DNA of 64,000 nt from Enterobacteriaceae bacterium. GTDB lineage: Bacteria > Pseudomonadota > Gammaproteobacteria > Enterobacterales > Enterobacteriaceae. Every line of letters starts with the position of its first letter. Positions within the stretch are counted from its first letter, which is position 1. Shown here piece by piece: positions 28,482-38,407 of the stretch. Made by a program: the position numbers and the translations under genes. The notes below the pieces were generated by a model that worked only from the letters and a program-made list of their open reading frames with translations, was not told the DNA's origin and did not search any database. The stretch spans positions 21,696 to 85,695 of the forward strand of contig JAISKF010000036.1 in NCBI GenBank assembly GCA_031261005.1, read 5' to 3'.

Positions 28482-29747
28482 TTAACCAGCAAATCCGAAT
28501 ACACCGAAAATCAATGTAGACACAATAGCCATCGTCAGACCAATTGCCGTTTCATACGGGATCAATTTCAGGCGCTCTCGCATCTGCATATTGATGCTGC
28601 CGCCAGTGGCGTGGAAAAAGCTGCCATGCGGCAAGTGATCCAAAACCGTTGCACCCGAGTGAATCATCGCTGCACCCGCTAACGCGCTGATACCGAGATC
28701 CAATAAGGTTTGGCTGAATATGTTAGAAGCGACTGCTGTACCTGCTGTTGTCGAGCCTGTTGCCAGTGACATAATCGCACCCGAAATCGGCGCAAGCAGA
28801 TATGGCGGTAAACCGGACGCCGTTAAACCATCAGTCAGCACATCTTTTAACTCAGAATTGGCAACGATACCCGCCAACATACCCGTTCCCAGCATCATGA
28901 TCGCCACCGGAGCCATGCGCGCCAAACCTGCGGTCATAAATTCATTACTCTGTTTAATTCTCCCCATCGCTAATGCACCGACTAAACCGCCGATCGGCAG
29001 CGCGACTAATGGATCAATAGAGATCCCCGCAATCGGGCGCAGGGCTAACAGCGCAATTGCTACGATCGGCGCACTCATTGAGGCAAGAAATCCTGGCTGC
29101 GTACCGTTTTGGTATGTAACCACTTCATGCGCTTCAACTTTGCTGCCTTTGTCGATCAACCTTTTTGCCAGAAAATAAGCAATGGCTACTCCGAAAAGTC
29201 CGGGAATAATACCGGCTGCCATCACGGAAGTGAGCGGAACATGGAAAGCATCTGCTGCCGCAATAGAATTGGGATTAGGCGACATCAAATTCCCTGCTTT
29301 AGCGCCGCCGATCATGGCAAGCAGAATAGCCGTTTTGGATAAATTCGCCCTCTGTGCAACAGATAAAGCAATAGGTGCGACGGTGATCACCGCAACGTTG
29401 ATAAACACGCCAATCGCGGTCAAAAATAAAGTGGCGATTGCTAATGCCAACAACGCTCGCGTTTCACCAACTTTGCGTACCACTGTTTCAGCGATAGTAT
29501 TGGCAGCACCGGTTTCAATCAGTACGCCCGCCAGAATACCGCCCGCTAATATGCTTAATACGGCGTTAGTAATGCCTTTCGCTCCGCTCACCATCAGTGT
29601 TACTGTCTGCACCAGATCCGCACCACCGACCAAGCCGCCAACTAGCGCACCTGCCATCATGCCGTAAACCGGAGATACTTTTTTTAATATAAGAAAGATC
29701 GCAACGATGAGAGCTGCCACTGCGCCAATTGCTGATACAGAAGTCAT
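28482..29747 (-). CDS. GntP family permease
   Basis: A 421-residue polytopic protein (about 12 helices) of the gluconate:H+ symporter family. Family segments include MMAGALVGGLVGG, LAGGILAGVLIETGAANTIAETVV, MSPNPNSIAAADAFHVPLTSVM, and GSTTAGTAVASN near the C-terminus, followed by IHSGATVLDHLPHGSFFHATGGSINM. Members carry gluconate, D-serine or other sugar and hydroxy acids; the shorter length and divergent sequence leave the substrate open. No kinase or dehydrogenase gene accompanies it. A transposase remnant lies just upstream on the opposite strand. Confidence 0.85.
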   Translation of the reverse strand: MTSVSAIGAVAALIVAIFLILKKVSPVYGMMAGALVGGLVGGADLVQTVTLMVSGAKGITNAVLSILAGGILAGVLIETGAANTIAETVVRKVGETRALLALAIATLFLTAIGVFINVAVITVAPIALSVAQRANLSKTAILLAMIGGAKAGNLMSPNPNSIAAADAFHVPLTSVMAAGIIPGLFGVAIAYFLAKRLIDKGSKVEAHEVVTYQNGTQPGFLASMSAPIVAIALLALRPIAGISIDPLVALPIGGLVGALAMGRIKQSNEFMTAGLARMAPVAIMMLGTGMLAGIVANSELKDVLTDGLTASGLPPYLLAPISGAIMSLATGSTTAGTAVASNIFSQTLLDLGISALAGAAMIHSGATVLDHLPHGSFFHATGGSINMQMRERLKLIPYETAIGLTMAIVSTLIFGVFGFAG

Positions 29748-29929
29748 AATAATTATTTTCCGATGTATTATTTTCTAATATATTGCTATGCCGCAGTATT
29801 ATTCTGGTTACAGAAAATAATTTTTATTCCCAAAATAATTAATCTGAGCTGCGGGTAAAAATAGAAATAAATACCTAAGTTACGATCTGATCGTTTATCG
29901 AGAACATTCAAAATCGCAAGTAATTAAGT

Positions 29930-30079
29930 ATGAATAATCTAGAATCTATTTACACTAATGTCGATAACTTTTGTTTACAATTTATTCAGCAATGACAAAC
30001 TCACCTTATTAAGGCTGGAGTGAAACAGCCGCAACGTCCATTACGTCGCGCAGATGAGATTCCTGAATCTGTGAAGTAA
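29930..30079 (+). pseudogene. N-terminal remnant of an IS982-type transposase
   Basis: An in-frame run of 50 codons starting at ATG 29930: MNNLESIYTNVDNFCLQFIQQ, a TGA at 29993, then QTHLIKAGVKQPQRPLRRADEI and PESVK before TAA at 30077. The pattern L..IY..VD.FC..F...W...LI..G.KQ.QRPLR..EI resembles the start of IS982-family transposases, where the TGA position is Trp (TGG to TGA). The remaining five-sixths of the gene, with the DDE residues, is gone. Similarity was judged from memory of the family, so the assignment is moderate. Confidence 0.45.
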
Positions 30080-30088
30080 AAAGGACAT

Positions 30089-30128
30089 AAAAAAATGGAT
30101 ATATCCTATTGAATATACCCATTTTTTA
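30089..30128. terminator. rho-independent terminator between transposase remnant and bax
   Basis: Stem AAAAATGGATATAT/ATATACCCATTTTT with A-tract left and T-tract right, so it can work in both directions. On the minus strand it lies 33 bp after the bax stop. Confidence 0.8.
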
Positions 30129-30161
30129 TTTGTACTAAATTTTGTCTACAAAACACTTAAC

Positions 30162-30959
30162 TTATGATGATTCGCCCGAATCATTCACAATAAGAACCTG
30201 AACCTGCTGAATCAAATCTTCGTTATGATCCAGAATCTTCTGTAAGAACTTTTTGTAGGCGGAACCACGTTCTGAATAGCGATCCAATTTACTCATCAGA
30301 TCTTCGGCTGTGACCGTATCGCCTTGATTTCTGATGTTTGCCCGCGAATCACGCAATGTGCGATAAGCCGCGTGGGTATTCATATTCAGCAAGTAGGCGT
30401 TGACGGAATCATCGACCGATTCATAAGTGGAGTAGCCTTTCACCGCCACTTCTTTGCTATTACAACGCTTCGTGCCGCAACGCATACCAAACAGATTATT
30501 GTTAGCTTGTGCCAGCTTCGATGTTCCCCACCCTGACTCGGTTGCCGCCTGCACGACGACTAAGTGTGTCGGCAGAATATCAACACGTTTAAGCAGTTCA
30601 ACCCATCTAATTTTTTGCGGATTGGCAGAGCAAGTCACCTGATAGCGATGACAGATCCGCTGCAAATGTGCGATGTCCTGAGCACTCCAGCTCAGTGCTG
30701 TGCGTTTTGTTAAAAGCCACTCGCGTTCCTGTCGAATTTGGCTGTTCTCTCGATTGATAATAGGTACAACGGCATGAAGAAACGCTTTTTTCCGTTGAGT
30801 GCCTGAAGGGTATTTTCTCAAATCAGGTAGGCTGTCGAGCTTACTATTGAGAGAATACTCTTGAAAGTTTTTTGCCCCAGTTGAAGCCCAACTGACAGAA
30901 AAACTCACACTCATAAAGAGAATCACCGAACCTATTATTTTGAAAACAAGTGAAAGCAT
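30162..30959 (-). CDS. bax: Bax-like glucosaminidase
   Basis: A 265-residue exported protein (E. coli Bax 274 aa) with an N-terminal signal sequence (about residues 1-26, ending SWA). The C-terminal glucosaminidase (lysozyme-fold) domain shows the catalytic region VVQAATESGWGTSKLAQANNNLFGM with the likely catalytic Glu, plus VKGYSTYESVDDSVNAYLLNMNTHAAY. The DLRKYPSGTQRKKAFLHAV block is specific for Bax. It presumably trims peptidoglycan glycan strands; the physiological role is not well defined. It is monocistronic, with a terminator downstream. Confidence 0.88.
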   Translation of the reverse strand: MLSLVFKIIGSVILFMSVSFSVSWASTGAKNFQEYSLNSKLDSLPDLRKYPSGTQRKKAFLHAVVPIINRENSQIRQEREWLLTKRTALSWSAQDIAHLQRICHRYQVTCSANPQKIRWVELLKRVDILPTHLVVVQAATESGWGTSKLAQANNNLFGMRCGTKRCNSKEVAVKGYSTYESVDDSVNAYLLNMNTHAAYRTLRDSRANIRNQGDTVTAEDLMSKLDRYSERGSAYKKFLQKILDHNEDLIQQVQVLIVNDSGESS

Positions 30960-31248
30960 AAAACTCCAGACTAGTTCATAAAATAATCAGATTATCGGAC
31001 GTAGATACTCACTGACGACGAACAAAAAAGAAAGTATCAAATTGTAACAGGAAACAATTATATCAACATAACATTACAATGTCAGATTTTACGTCGATAA
31101 TCGCCGATCTTCGTAGAATTAGCTGCCTATATAAATGTGATTTTAATTTTACCCGCGAATAAAAAAGGTGAGTAACTCCCTATTTCATATGCGGAAATTT
31201 TCTCCATCACCGGTTCAATAACAGACACAAAAAATAATCGTTCTGAGA
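30960..31248. other. bax upstream region
   Basis: Together with the creD terminator this makes a 377-bp gap. It is AT-rich and contains the bax promoter region. Short GC-poor inverted segments are present but I recognise no operator, RNA gene or repeat copy. Confidence 0.35.
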
Positions 31249-31284
31249 CAAAAACGCCCTGCATTTTGATACTCACAGGGCGTT
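31249..31284 (-). terminator. rho-independent terminator of creD
   Basis: Stem AACGCCCTG/CAGGGCGTT with a 13-nt loop and a U-rich tail on the minus strand, about 50 bp after the creD stop. Confidence 0.85.
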
Positions 31285-31336
31285 AATTTTAGTGATTTTG
31301 GTCGCGATTTAATCGCACATTAATAGCACAAATAGT

Positions 31337-32854
<1,518 letters not shown>

Positions 32855-32923
32855 TGTTAATTACTCCTGTTCCATTCGATGACAATAGAATAAGAGCGCT
32901 AAGTGAATTGATGATGTTGTTGT

Positions 32924-32939
32924 GTGAAGTCTATGTGAA
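32924..32939 (-). promoter_or_regulatory. CreB-binding cre tag
   Basis: The minus strand reads TTCAC-ATAGAC-TTCAC, a perfect match to the direct repeat TTCAC-N6-TTCAC bound by phosphorylated CreB. It lies 70 bp upstream of the creD start. A further half site, GTGAA on the plus strand, is at 32903. Confidence 0.85.
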
Positions 32940-32975
32940 ATGATGTGACTGTTTTACTGCCAGACAGCGTTTATT

Positions 32976-33175
32976 TAACCTGAACTTCGGATAAGAAGTT
33001 ATATTATCTCGATAAATTTCAAATAATTATATCATTTTGCGTAGGGGCGACAATCTGTCGCCCGCCAAACCACGGTGAAATTAACGGGCGGCAGATTGCC
33101 GCCCCTACAAATTATTATTTATTATCAATATATTAACCTATATGTTTACTATTTTCTTATCCAAACCTTAGGTTA
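32976..33175 (+). repeat. dispersed palindromic repeat, best-preserved full copy
   Basis: Complete 200-bp element. Left tip TTAACCTGAACTTCGGATAAG, segment CGATAAATTTCAAATAATTATA, left core GTAGGGGCGACAATCTGTCGCCCG (compensatory A/T pair inside the stem), spacer CCAAACCACGGTGAAATTAA, right core CGGGCGGCAGATTGCCGCCCC-TAC, flank ATTATCAATATATTAACC, right tip TCTTATCCAAACCTTAGGTTA. Its last three bases, TTA, are the creC stop codon on the minus strand. Confidence 0.95.
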
Positions 33176-34603
33176 CTTATCTTTAATCGGCACAATAAAA
33201 ATCGCTTGTGCGCCGCCTTGCTCACTATTAACCAGACTAATTGTTCCCTGATGGATAGCCGCCACTTCACGCACAAAGCTAAGACCAAGACCGGTACTTT
33301 TTGCTTTATCTGGTCGAGGCAACGAGTAGAAACGGTTAAATACTTTATCTAACGCATAATCCGGCACACCTGCACCATTGTCAGCCACAATGATACGATA
33401 ATATCCGTTCATAAATTCACCGGTAATGCCAATCTCGCCTTGTTCCGGTGTAAAGTCTAATGCGTTATCTAACAGATTACTGAATGCCTGTTCCAGAAGC
33501 AGCTTATCGCCGTAAATAGTGACTGGCGTTTCCATATTGCATTGCAGCGTAATATGGCGGTGAGTAAATAGCGTCTCTTTGGTATTAATCACATTGTTCA
33601 ACACTTCCGCCAGATCGACCGGAGCCAATTCTTGGCGGATTCGACTTTCTACCTGAGCCTGCTGCAACATTCGATCAACAAGCAATTGTAATCGTTCATT
33701 CTGTTGTTTGATGTTATTAATAAAACGCTGAGCTACTGGTTGCGGCGGCATTTCCTGCAAAATTTCTGCTGCGCCGCGAATCGCCGCTAACGGACTTTTT
33801 AGCTCATGGGTCAGAGTATGAACATAGTTCTCAATATAATCTTTCCCCTCTAACTTAATTCGCATACTCTCTAATGCTTGCCCTAAACTATTCAGCTCCG
33901 GGCTGTCCAGTTTCGGTAATGTTGGTGCATGACCATCAGCGACTTCGCTGGCATAGCGAACAAGTCGGGAAATCGAACGATTAATCCACCAGACAAAAAT
34001 TATCCCAATGACTAATGCAATACCCAATAAAATAATGCTGGCAATTTTCATACGCAGTTCACTGCGTTGAATGACGGGCTGCATTGTTTGATTTGGTTTG
34101 GAAACAGTCAAAGAACCAATAATCTTGCCATCAGACGTTTTTATCGGAGCAGCAACATACATAACTGAGCTGGAGCTATCATCAGGATCGATGCGCGTAC
34201 TGCGAGCGCCGTATTTTCCGCGCAGTGTCAGGTAGACATCATTCCAGCGAGAATAATCCTGCCCTACGGCTTTTCCGTTGGAGTCATAAATCACAATACC
34301 GTTGCTGTCGGTGATATAGACCTGATAATCCATGCTTTTTTTAACAAAAAAATCGATTTTCGCCCCAATAGGCGCATGGTTAATATCGGAAAATGCCTGA
34401 GCAATATGTCCCTGAGAAATTTTGCCATTGCGAATATCTTGTTCTGCAATCTGAGCAAGAAGATTAGCCGTATCCACCATCATACCTTCAGTAGCACTAC
34501 GCACGCCGGGTTTCACTTCCTGAATAAATATATTCATCACAAAGAAACCCGCTACGATGACAATCAGCAGAAAGCAAAGGAGCAAACGGAGACCGATTCT
34601 CAT
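33173..34603 (-). CDS. creC: two-component sensor histidine kinase CreC
   Basis: A 476-residue inner-membrane kinase (E. coli CreC 474 aa). Helix 1 covers about 5-27; the periplasmic sensor domain (28-185) contains VYITDSNGIVIYDS and VMYVAAPIKTSDGKIIGSLTVSKPN; helix 2 about 186-207 is followed by HAMP. The phospho-accepting His266 is in LTHELKSPLAAIRG, and the ATP-binding boxes are EQAFSNLLDNALDF, VADNGAGVPD and STGLGLSFVREV. The start overlaps the creB stop (ATGA). The stop codon is supplied by the adjoining repeat. Confidence 0.95.
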   Translation of the reverse strand: MRIGLRLLLCFLLIVIVAGFFVMNIFIQEVKPGVRSATEGMMVDTANLLAQIAEQDIRNGKISQGHIAQAFSDINHAPIGAKIDFFVKKSMDYQVYITDSNGIVIYDSNGKAVGQDYSRWNDVYLTLRGKYGARSTRIDPDDSSSSVMYVAAPIKTSDGKIIGSLTVSKPNQTMQPVIQRSELRMKIASIILLGIALVIGIIFVWWINRSISRLVRYASEVADGHAPTLPKLDSPELNSLGQALESMRIKLEGKDYIENYVHTLTHELKSPLAAIRGAAEILQEMPPQPVAQRFINNIKQQNERLQLLVDRMLQQAQVESRIRQELAPVDLAEVLNNVINTKETLFTHRHITLQCNMETPVTIYGDKLLLEQAFSNLLDNALDFTPEQGEIGITGEFMNGYYRIIVADNGAGVPDYALDKVFNRFYSLPRPDKAKSTGLGLSFVREVAAIHQGTISLVNSEQGGAQAIFIVPIKDK

Positions 34604-35280
34604 TCGGCAAAACTCAGGCTGTATCCTAATCCGCGATGAGTTTGAATCGGATTGGTTTCATTGGAGATCGCGCGCAATTTTGCCCGCAATGTTTTGATAT
34701 GAGTATCGACGGTACGATCTAAACTCTCTTCTGCGCCTTGCCACACTAAATCCATTAACTGCTGGCGGGAGAACACTCGGTGCGGAGATTTAATCAGCGT
34801 TTTTAGCAATAGAAACTCATAACGAGTTAATAATAATGCCTGCCCGAAAAAAGTAATCGTTGCGCCCTCTTCATCTAATCCAAATGAACCATAAACTGGT
34901 AATAAGCGCTGTTGTTTTTCCAGACGACGCAAAATAGTACGCACTCGCACGCTGACTTCACGCGGAGAAAATGGTTTAGCGATATAATCATCCGCGCCAA
35001 TTTCTAAACCGACAATGCGATCTAACTCCTCACTGCGCGCAGTAAGAAAAATCAGCGGTAAATCGGCAGATTGAGTCAGTATGCGGCGACAGAGTTCAAA
35101 ACCATTAATATCAGGTAATCCTACATCGAGAATAGCTAACGCCGGACGCTCATGATGTAACGCGGCTAATACGGGTTCTCCGCGTTCAAACCATTTAACC
35201 TGAAAACCGTCAGTTTCCAATGTGTAGATAAGCGTATCCGCGATACTCGCTTCATCTTCGACCAGCCATATTAGTGACAT
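34600..35280 (-). CDS. creB: two-component response regulator CreB
   Basis: A 226-residue OmpR/PhoB-type regulator. The receiver domain has the acidic pair ED in WLVEDEASIADTL, phospho-Asp52 in LAILDVGLPD, and FLTARSEELDRIVGLEIGADDYIAKPFSPREV with the conserved Lys. The winged-helix domain ends RTVDTHIKTLRAKLRAI and HRGLGYSL. Start set at the ATG of MSLIWLVEDE; an upstream TTG would add four residues. creA, first gene of the E. coli operon, is not present. It binds TTCAC-N6-TTCAC tags such as the one before creD. Confidence 0.95.
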   Translation of the reverse strand: MSLIWLVEDEASIADTLIYTLETDGFQVKWFERGEPVLAALHHERPALAILDVGLPDINGFELCRRILTQSADLPLIFLTARSEELDRIVGLEIGADDYIAKPFSPREVSVRVRTILRRLEKQQRLLPVYGSFGLDEEGATITFFGQALLLTRYEFLLLKTLIKSPHRVFSRQQLMDLVWQGAEESLDRTVDTHIKTLRAKLRAISNETNPIQTHRGLGYSLSFAE

Positions 35281-35357
35281 AACATTATCCAATATTTATG
35301 AACTTTGACATGCAACAACCTTGTTTATACTTGTTTTCCATACAGGCTGATGATGAT

Positions 35358-35789
35358 TTAACGTTTATTCTCACTTTTCTCAATTTGCAGCAATTGAAAA
35401 CGTAAAGCGCGCCATGATTCGGTATCCATGCTGTCGATTGCGATCCATAAACGGCGGCGGCGATTTTTATTGGTGATGGAAGTGAGTTTTAGCAGGACAG
35501 CAAAGCGTAATATCATCGGTCTGCCTTTGATTTGCCACTCATCGCGCTGCCATTGGATCACGCCGTTATTCAGCAGCATCATTTCGCCCTGCATTCGCTG
35601 GATATAACGCTGGCTGCGTAAGCAATCAAAAATCACCAGCGTGACGAGGGTTAACCAAATCACCCAGTATTCATCATTCCACGGTGACAGCAACACTAAC
35701 AGGACTAAAGCACCATGCAGAAGCAGTGAGATATATTGCGTCTTCCATGAAACGCGAATATCGCTATGCCAGAGAACGACGTTCTGCAT
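35358..35789 (-). CDS. cptA: YgfX/CptA inner-membrane protein of the SdhE-YgfX pair
   Basis: A 143-residue membrane protein with two close hydrophobic helices (about 20-55), matching E. coli Ygf[23 protein letters not shown] near the start, [20 protein letters not shown], and [15 protein letters not shown]. In E. coli it was described as the toxin-like partner CptA acting on cytoskeletal proteins, though its normal role may be linked to SdhE and flavoprotein maturation. Its start lies inside sdhE (26-bp overlap), so expression depends on sdhE translation. Confidence 0.88.
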   Translation of the reverse strand: MQNVVLWHSDIRVSWKTQYISLLLHGALVLLVLLSPWNDEYWVIWLTLVTLVIFDCLRSQRYIQRMQGEMMLLNNGVIQWQRDEWQIKGRPMILRFAVLLKLTSITNKNRRRRLWIAIDSMDTESWRALRFQLLQIEKSENKR

Positions 35790-36027
35790 TTTTATTCTGA
35801 ATCATTTTGATCATACGGTTTAGATCGGCATCTTCTGGTATCGCCTGATTCATCAGCCAGCGATAAAGTTGGGGATCTTCGCAATCCAGCAAACGCACAA
35901 AAGCCTGTTTATCAGCATCGGTCAGCCCGTCATATTCATGCTCAAAAAAGGGCATAATAGCAATATCCAGCTCACGCATTCCGCGTCGGCACGACCAGTG
36001 AATTTGGTTTTTATTCTTAATATCCAT
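35764..36027 (-). CDS. sdhE: FAD assembly factor SdhE
   Basis: An 87-residue protein (E. coli 88 aa) needed for covalent flavinylation of succinate dehydrogenase and fumarate reductase. Start chosen at [33 protein letters not shown]; the hallmark RGMRELD/RGxxE motif is intact. The frame is open further upstream (MSNFR and beyond), but those residues have no family support. It overlaps cptA by 26 bp and is divergent from ygfZ. Confidence 0.95.
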   Translation of the reverse strand: MDIKNKNQIHWSCRRGMRELDIAIMPFFEHEYDGLTDADKQAFVRLLDCEDPQLYRWLMNQAIPEDADLNRMIKMIQNKNAERRSLA

Positions 36028-36299
36028 ACGAAAGTTGCTCATATCAGATGACTTGATTTGTAGAGTAACAAGTTGCCCTGCTTTGGGAAAGAATAGCAAT
36101 GAAACTTCGTATAAATTTTGCCATTAGGATCGAAATTGTTAATAACATTTTCATCGTGATTCGGTGATATATGATGAGCAGCGCCCTGATGCGGATAGAA
36201 AACTTCCGCCATAAGTACCATAATTCAAACATGACGCCCGCGATTACGGCATAAATCCGGTATGATCTGATTAAGCGTATTAATTATTTGGAGTACCTC

Positions 36300-37298
36300 A
36301 TGGCTTATAAATTTCCACTCCCCTCACAGTTGGCGAGTCCGTCATCTGATCTATCGTTGACACTGATCTCACTGGAAGATTGGGCATTAGTGACACTAAG
36401 CGGCGAAGATAACCGTAAATATTTACAAGGGCAGATAAGCTGTGATGTTGTCGCTTTAGCGCCGACAGAGCATCGTTTAACCGCGCATTGTGATGCCAAA
36501 GGCAAAATGTGGAGCGCTATTCGGTTATTTCAGTACGGTGATGATTTAGCATACATCGAACGCGCCAGTGTGTGCGATAGCCAGCTTGCCGAACTGAAAA
36601 AGTACGCGGTATTCTCCAAAGTCACCATTGCACGTCAAAATGAGGCGATTTTGTTAGGTTTAGCGGGTGATGATGCGCGGTCTATGCTTTCCGCGTTTTA
36701 TCCAACGTTGCCTGATACTAAAACGCCCGTTGTTCAACAAGGCAAAACCGCAATTTTACATTTTGCCTCGCCGACAGAACGCTTTTTGATTGTCACTAAC
36801 CAAGATGAAGCCAATGTGCTTTATAGCAATCTATTAGGGAAAGCGGCATTAAATGACAGCCGTCAATGGCTGGCGCTGGATATTGAAGCCGGTATTCCTG
36901 TTATTGACAGCGTTAACAGTGAGCAATTTATCCCTCAAGCGACCAATATTCAGGCATTAGACGGCATTAGCTTTACTAAAGGTTGTTATACCGGTCAGGA
37001 GATGATCGCCAGAGCTAAATATCGCGGAGCTAATAAACGTGCATTATATTGGCTGGCAGGAAAAGCATTGGAATTGCCAGTCATTGGTGATGAACTGGAG
37101 CTGCAACTGGGTGAAAACTGGCGTCGAACCGGCACAGTTTTAGCGGCAGTTAAGCTAACTGATAGCTCTGTTTCAATACAAGCCGTATTAAATAATGATC
37201 TGGAGGCGAATGCTCAATTAAGAGTGAAAGATGATGTCACCAGCTTACTCACTATTCAGGCATTGCCTTATTCATTAGAAGAAGAGAAAAAGGCTTAA
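36300..37298 (+). CDS. ygfZ: tRNA-modifying / Fe-S repair protein YgfZ
   Basis: A 332-residue folate-binding protein related to GcvT (E. coli 326 aa), which assists maintenance of Fe-S enzymes such as MiaB. Start chosen at [10 protein letters not shown] with TTTGGAGT upstream. The diagnostic motif K-G-C-Y-T-G-Q-E covers residues 227-234 (Cys229), followed by [18 protein letters not shown]. The N-terminal QGQISCDV and [15 protein letters not shown] blocks match the family. It is divergent from sdhE, the conserved arrangement. Confidence 0.95.
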   Translation: MAYKFPLPSQLASPSSDLSLTLISLEDWALVTLSGEDNRKYLQGQISCDVVALAPTEHRLTAHCDAKGKMWSAIRLFQYGDDLAYIERASVCDSQLAELKKYAVFSKVTIARQNEAILLGLAGDDARSMLSAFYPTLPDTKTPVVQQGKTAILHFASPTERFLIVTNQDEANVLYSNLLGKAALNDSRQWLALDIEAGIPVIDSVNSEQFIPQATNIQALDGISFTKGCYTGQEMIARAKYRGANKRALYWLAGKALELPVIGDELELQLGENWRRTGTVLAAVKLTDSSVSIQAVLNNDLEANAQLRVKDDVTSLLTIQALPYSLEEEKKA

Positions 37299-37346
37299 AT
37301 CAGCAGATCGCACTGGCTTCCTGCTTTTATTCGGGAAGCCAATCGT

Positions 37347-37994
37347 TCAGGCAATATACAGATAAATCGCCAAAAAGTGACAAACACTGCCGCCAAGCAC
37401 AAATCCATGCCAAATCGCGTGGTTATAAGGAATGCGTTTATTGACGTAGAAAATCACTCCGAGACTATAAATTATCCCACCGGCTGCCAGTAATCCGACC
37501 GCTCCGACCGAGAGTTTCACTGCCATCTGATAAATCACCACCAGCGATAACCAACCCATTCCTAAATACGTCACCAGTGAAACCACTTTAAAACGGTGGG
37601 TAAATGCCAGCTTAAAGACCACGCCGATCAGCGCCAGACTCCAAATCACGACCATCAGCCCGTGCGCCAGCGGAGAACGCAATCCAACCAATAAAAACGG
37701 TGTGTAAGTACCGGCAATCAATAGATAAATAGCACAGTGATCAAAAACTTTCAGCCGCCGTTTGGCATTCTGATTAGGAATGGCGTGATACAAAGTAGAA
37801 GCCAGAAACAGCAGGATAATACTGCCACCGTACAAACTGTAGCTGGTTATTTCCAGTGAACCGGCATCGTTATCAATGGCTTGTGTTAATAGTAATACCA
37901 GCCCGACAATACCAAAAATAAAGCCAATGCCGTGACTGATACTGCTGGCAATTTCTTCAGCTACTGAGTAGCCCTGTTTTAATGACGCTGACAT
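37347..37994 (-). CDS. yqfA: PAQR/hemolysin III family membrane protein (TrhA)
   Basis: A 215-residue, seven-helix membrane protein nearly identical in layout to E. coli YqfA (219 aa). Motifs include [66 protein letters not shown] and [27 protein letters not shown], with His and Asp residues at the putative metal site. In E. coli it is tied to membrane energetics and fatty-acid homeostasis. Start set at the ATG of [10 protein letters not shown] with AGGTGA upstream; a GTG three codons earlier is possible. Convergent with ygfZ. Confidence 0.92.
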   Translation of the reverse strand: MSASLKQGYSVAEEIASSISHGIGFIFGIVGLVLLLTQAIDNDAGSLEITSYSLYGGSIILLFLASTLYHAIPNQNAKRRLKVFDHCAIYLLIAGTYTPFLLVGLRSPLAHGLMVVIWSLALIGVVFKLAFTHRFKVVSLVTYLGMGWLSLVVIYQMAVKLSVGAVGLLAAGGIIYSLGVIFYVNKRIPYNHAIWHGFVLGGSVCHFLAIYLYIA

Positions 37995-38130
37995 ACATGT
38001 CACCTTTTATTCAGGAGGTTATTTAGAACCTCGTCTAAATAAGAACAACACCCGTAATTCTAATTAATCTGTGTTTAGAGTATATGAGAACAGTTTCAGT
38101 GTACACCTGTAAGCTGAATGTTTGTGTAAA

Positions 38131-38318
38131 TAACCGGAACTTTGCATAAAAAATTATATTTTTACAATGAATTTCAAGTAATTATGTCATTCCCTGTAGG
38201 GACGACAATCTGTCGCCCGTGAATCTACTGCGTTGTTAATGCAGGCGGAAAATTATTATTTATTATCAATAAATTAATCTAGTATTTTTACCATTCCCTG
38301 ATCCAATCCTGAGATTAA
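38131..38318 (+). repeat. dispersed palindromic repeat, full copy with decayed right core
   Basis: Left tip TAACCGGAACTTTGCATAAA, segment ACAATGAATTTCAAGTAATTATG, left core GTAGGGACGACAATCTGTCGCCCG, spacer TGAATCTACTGCGTTGTTAATGC, decayed right core (AGGCGGAAAATTATT), flank ATTATCAATAAATTAATC and right tip CTGATCCAATCCTGAGATTA. The damaged right core removes half of the palindrome. Confidence 0.88.
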
Positions 38319-38344
38319 AGATTCCTCGATAAAAATCAGCGGGC

Positions 38345-38377
38345 ATAAAAAAACGGTCAGGGGAATGACCGTTTTTC
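38345..38377 (-). terminator. rho-independent terminator of mdaB
   Basis: Stem AAAACGGTCA/TGACCGTTTT with an A-tract on the left giving a U-run on the minus strand, about 30 bp after the mdaB stop. Confidence 0.88.
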
Positions 38378-38407
38378 GAGAGGAACATCAATAAAATTTT
38401 CGCAAAA

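Larger units (their letters stand above)
29748..30161. other. GntP/bax spacer
   Basis: About 415 bp. It holds the GntP promoter region, a repeat-tip-like stretch (TTAATCTGAGCTGCGGGTAAA at 29840-29860), a transposase remnant (29930-30079) and a hairpin terminator (30089-30128). No intact gene is present. Confidence 0.5.
38004..38407. other. yqfA/mdaB spacer
   Basis: About 400 bp. It contains the yqfA promoter region next to 38004, one full repeat copy (38131-38318) and the mdaB terminator (38345-38377). Nothing else is recognised. Confidence 0.5.

Noticed and set aside
29182..29667. 161-residue plus-strand open frame antisense to the GntP permease gene (also 152 residues at 28720-29178)
   Set aside because: Both lie fully antisense to an intact permease gene, have low-complexity Ala/Pro/Ile composition, lack a ribosome binding site and match no family; they are shadows of GC-biased membrane-protein codons.
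35764..35789. 26-bp overlap of sdhE and cptA as evidence of a frameshift
   Set aside because: Both proteins are full length and the overlapping arrangement is usual for this pair in Enterobacterales.
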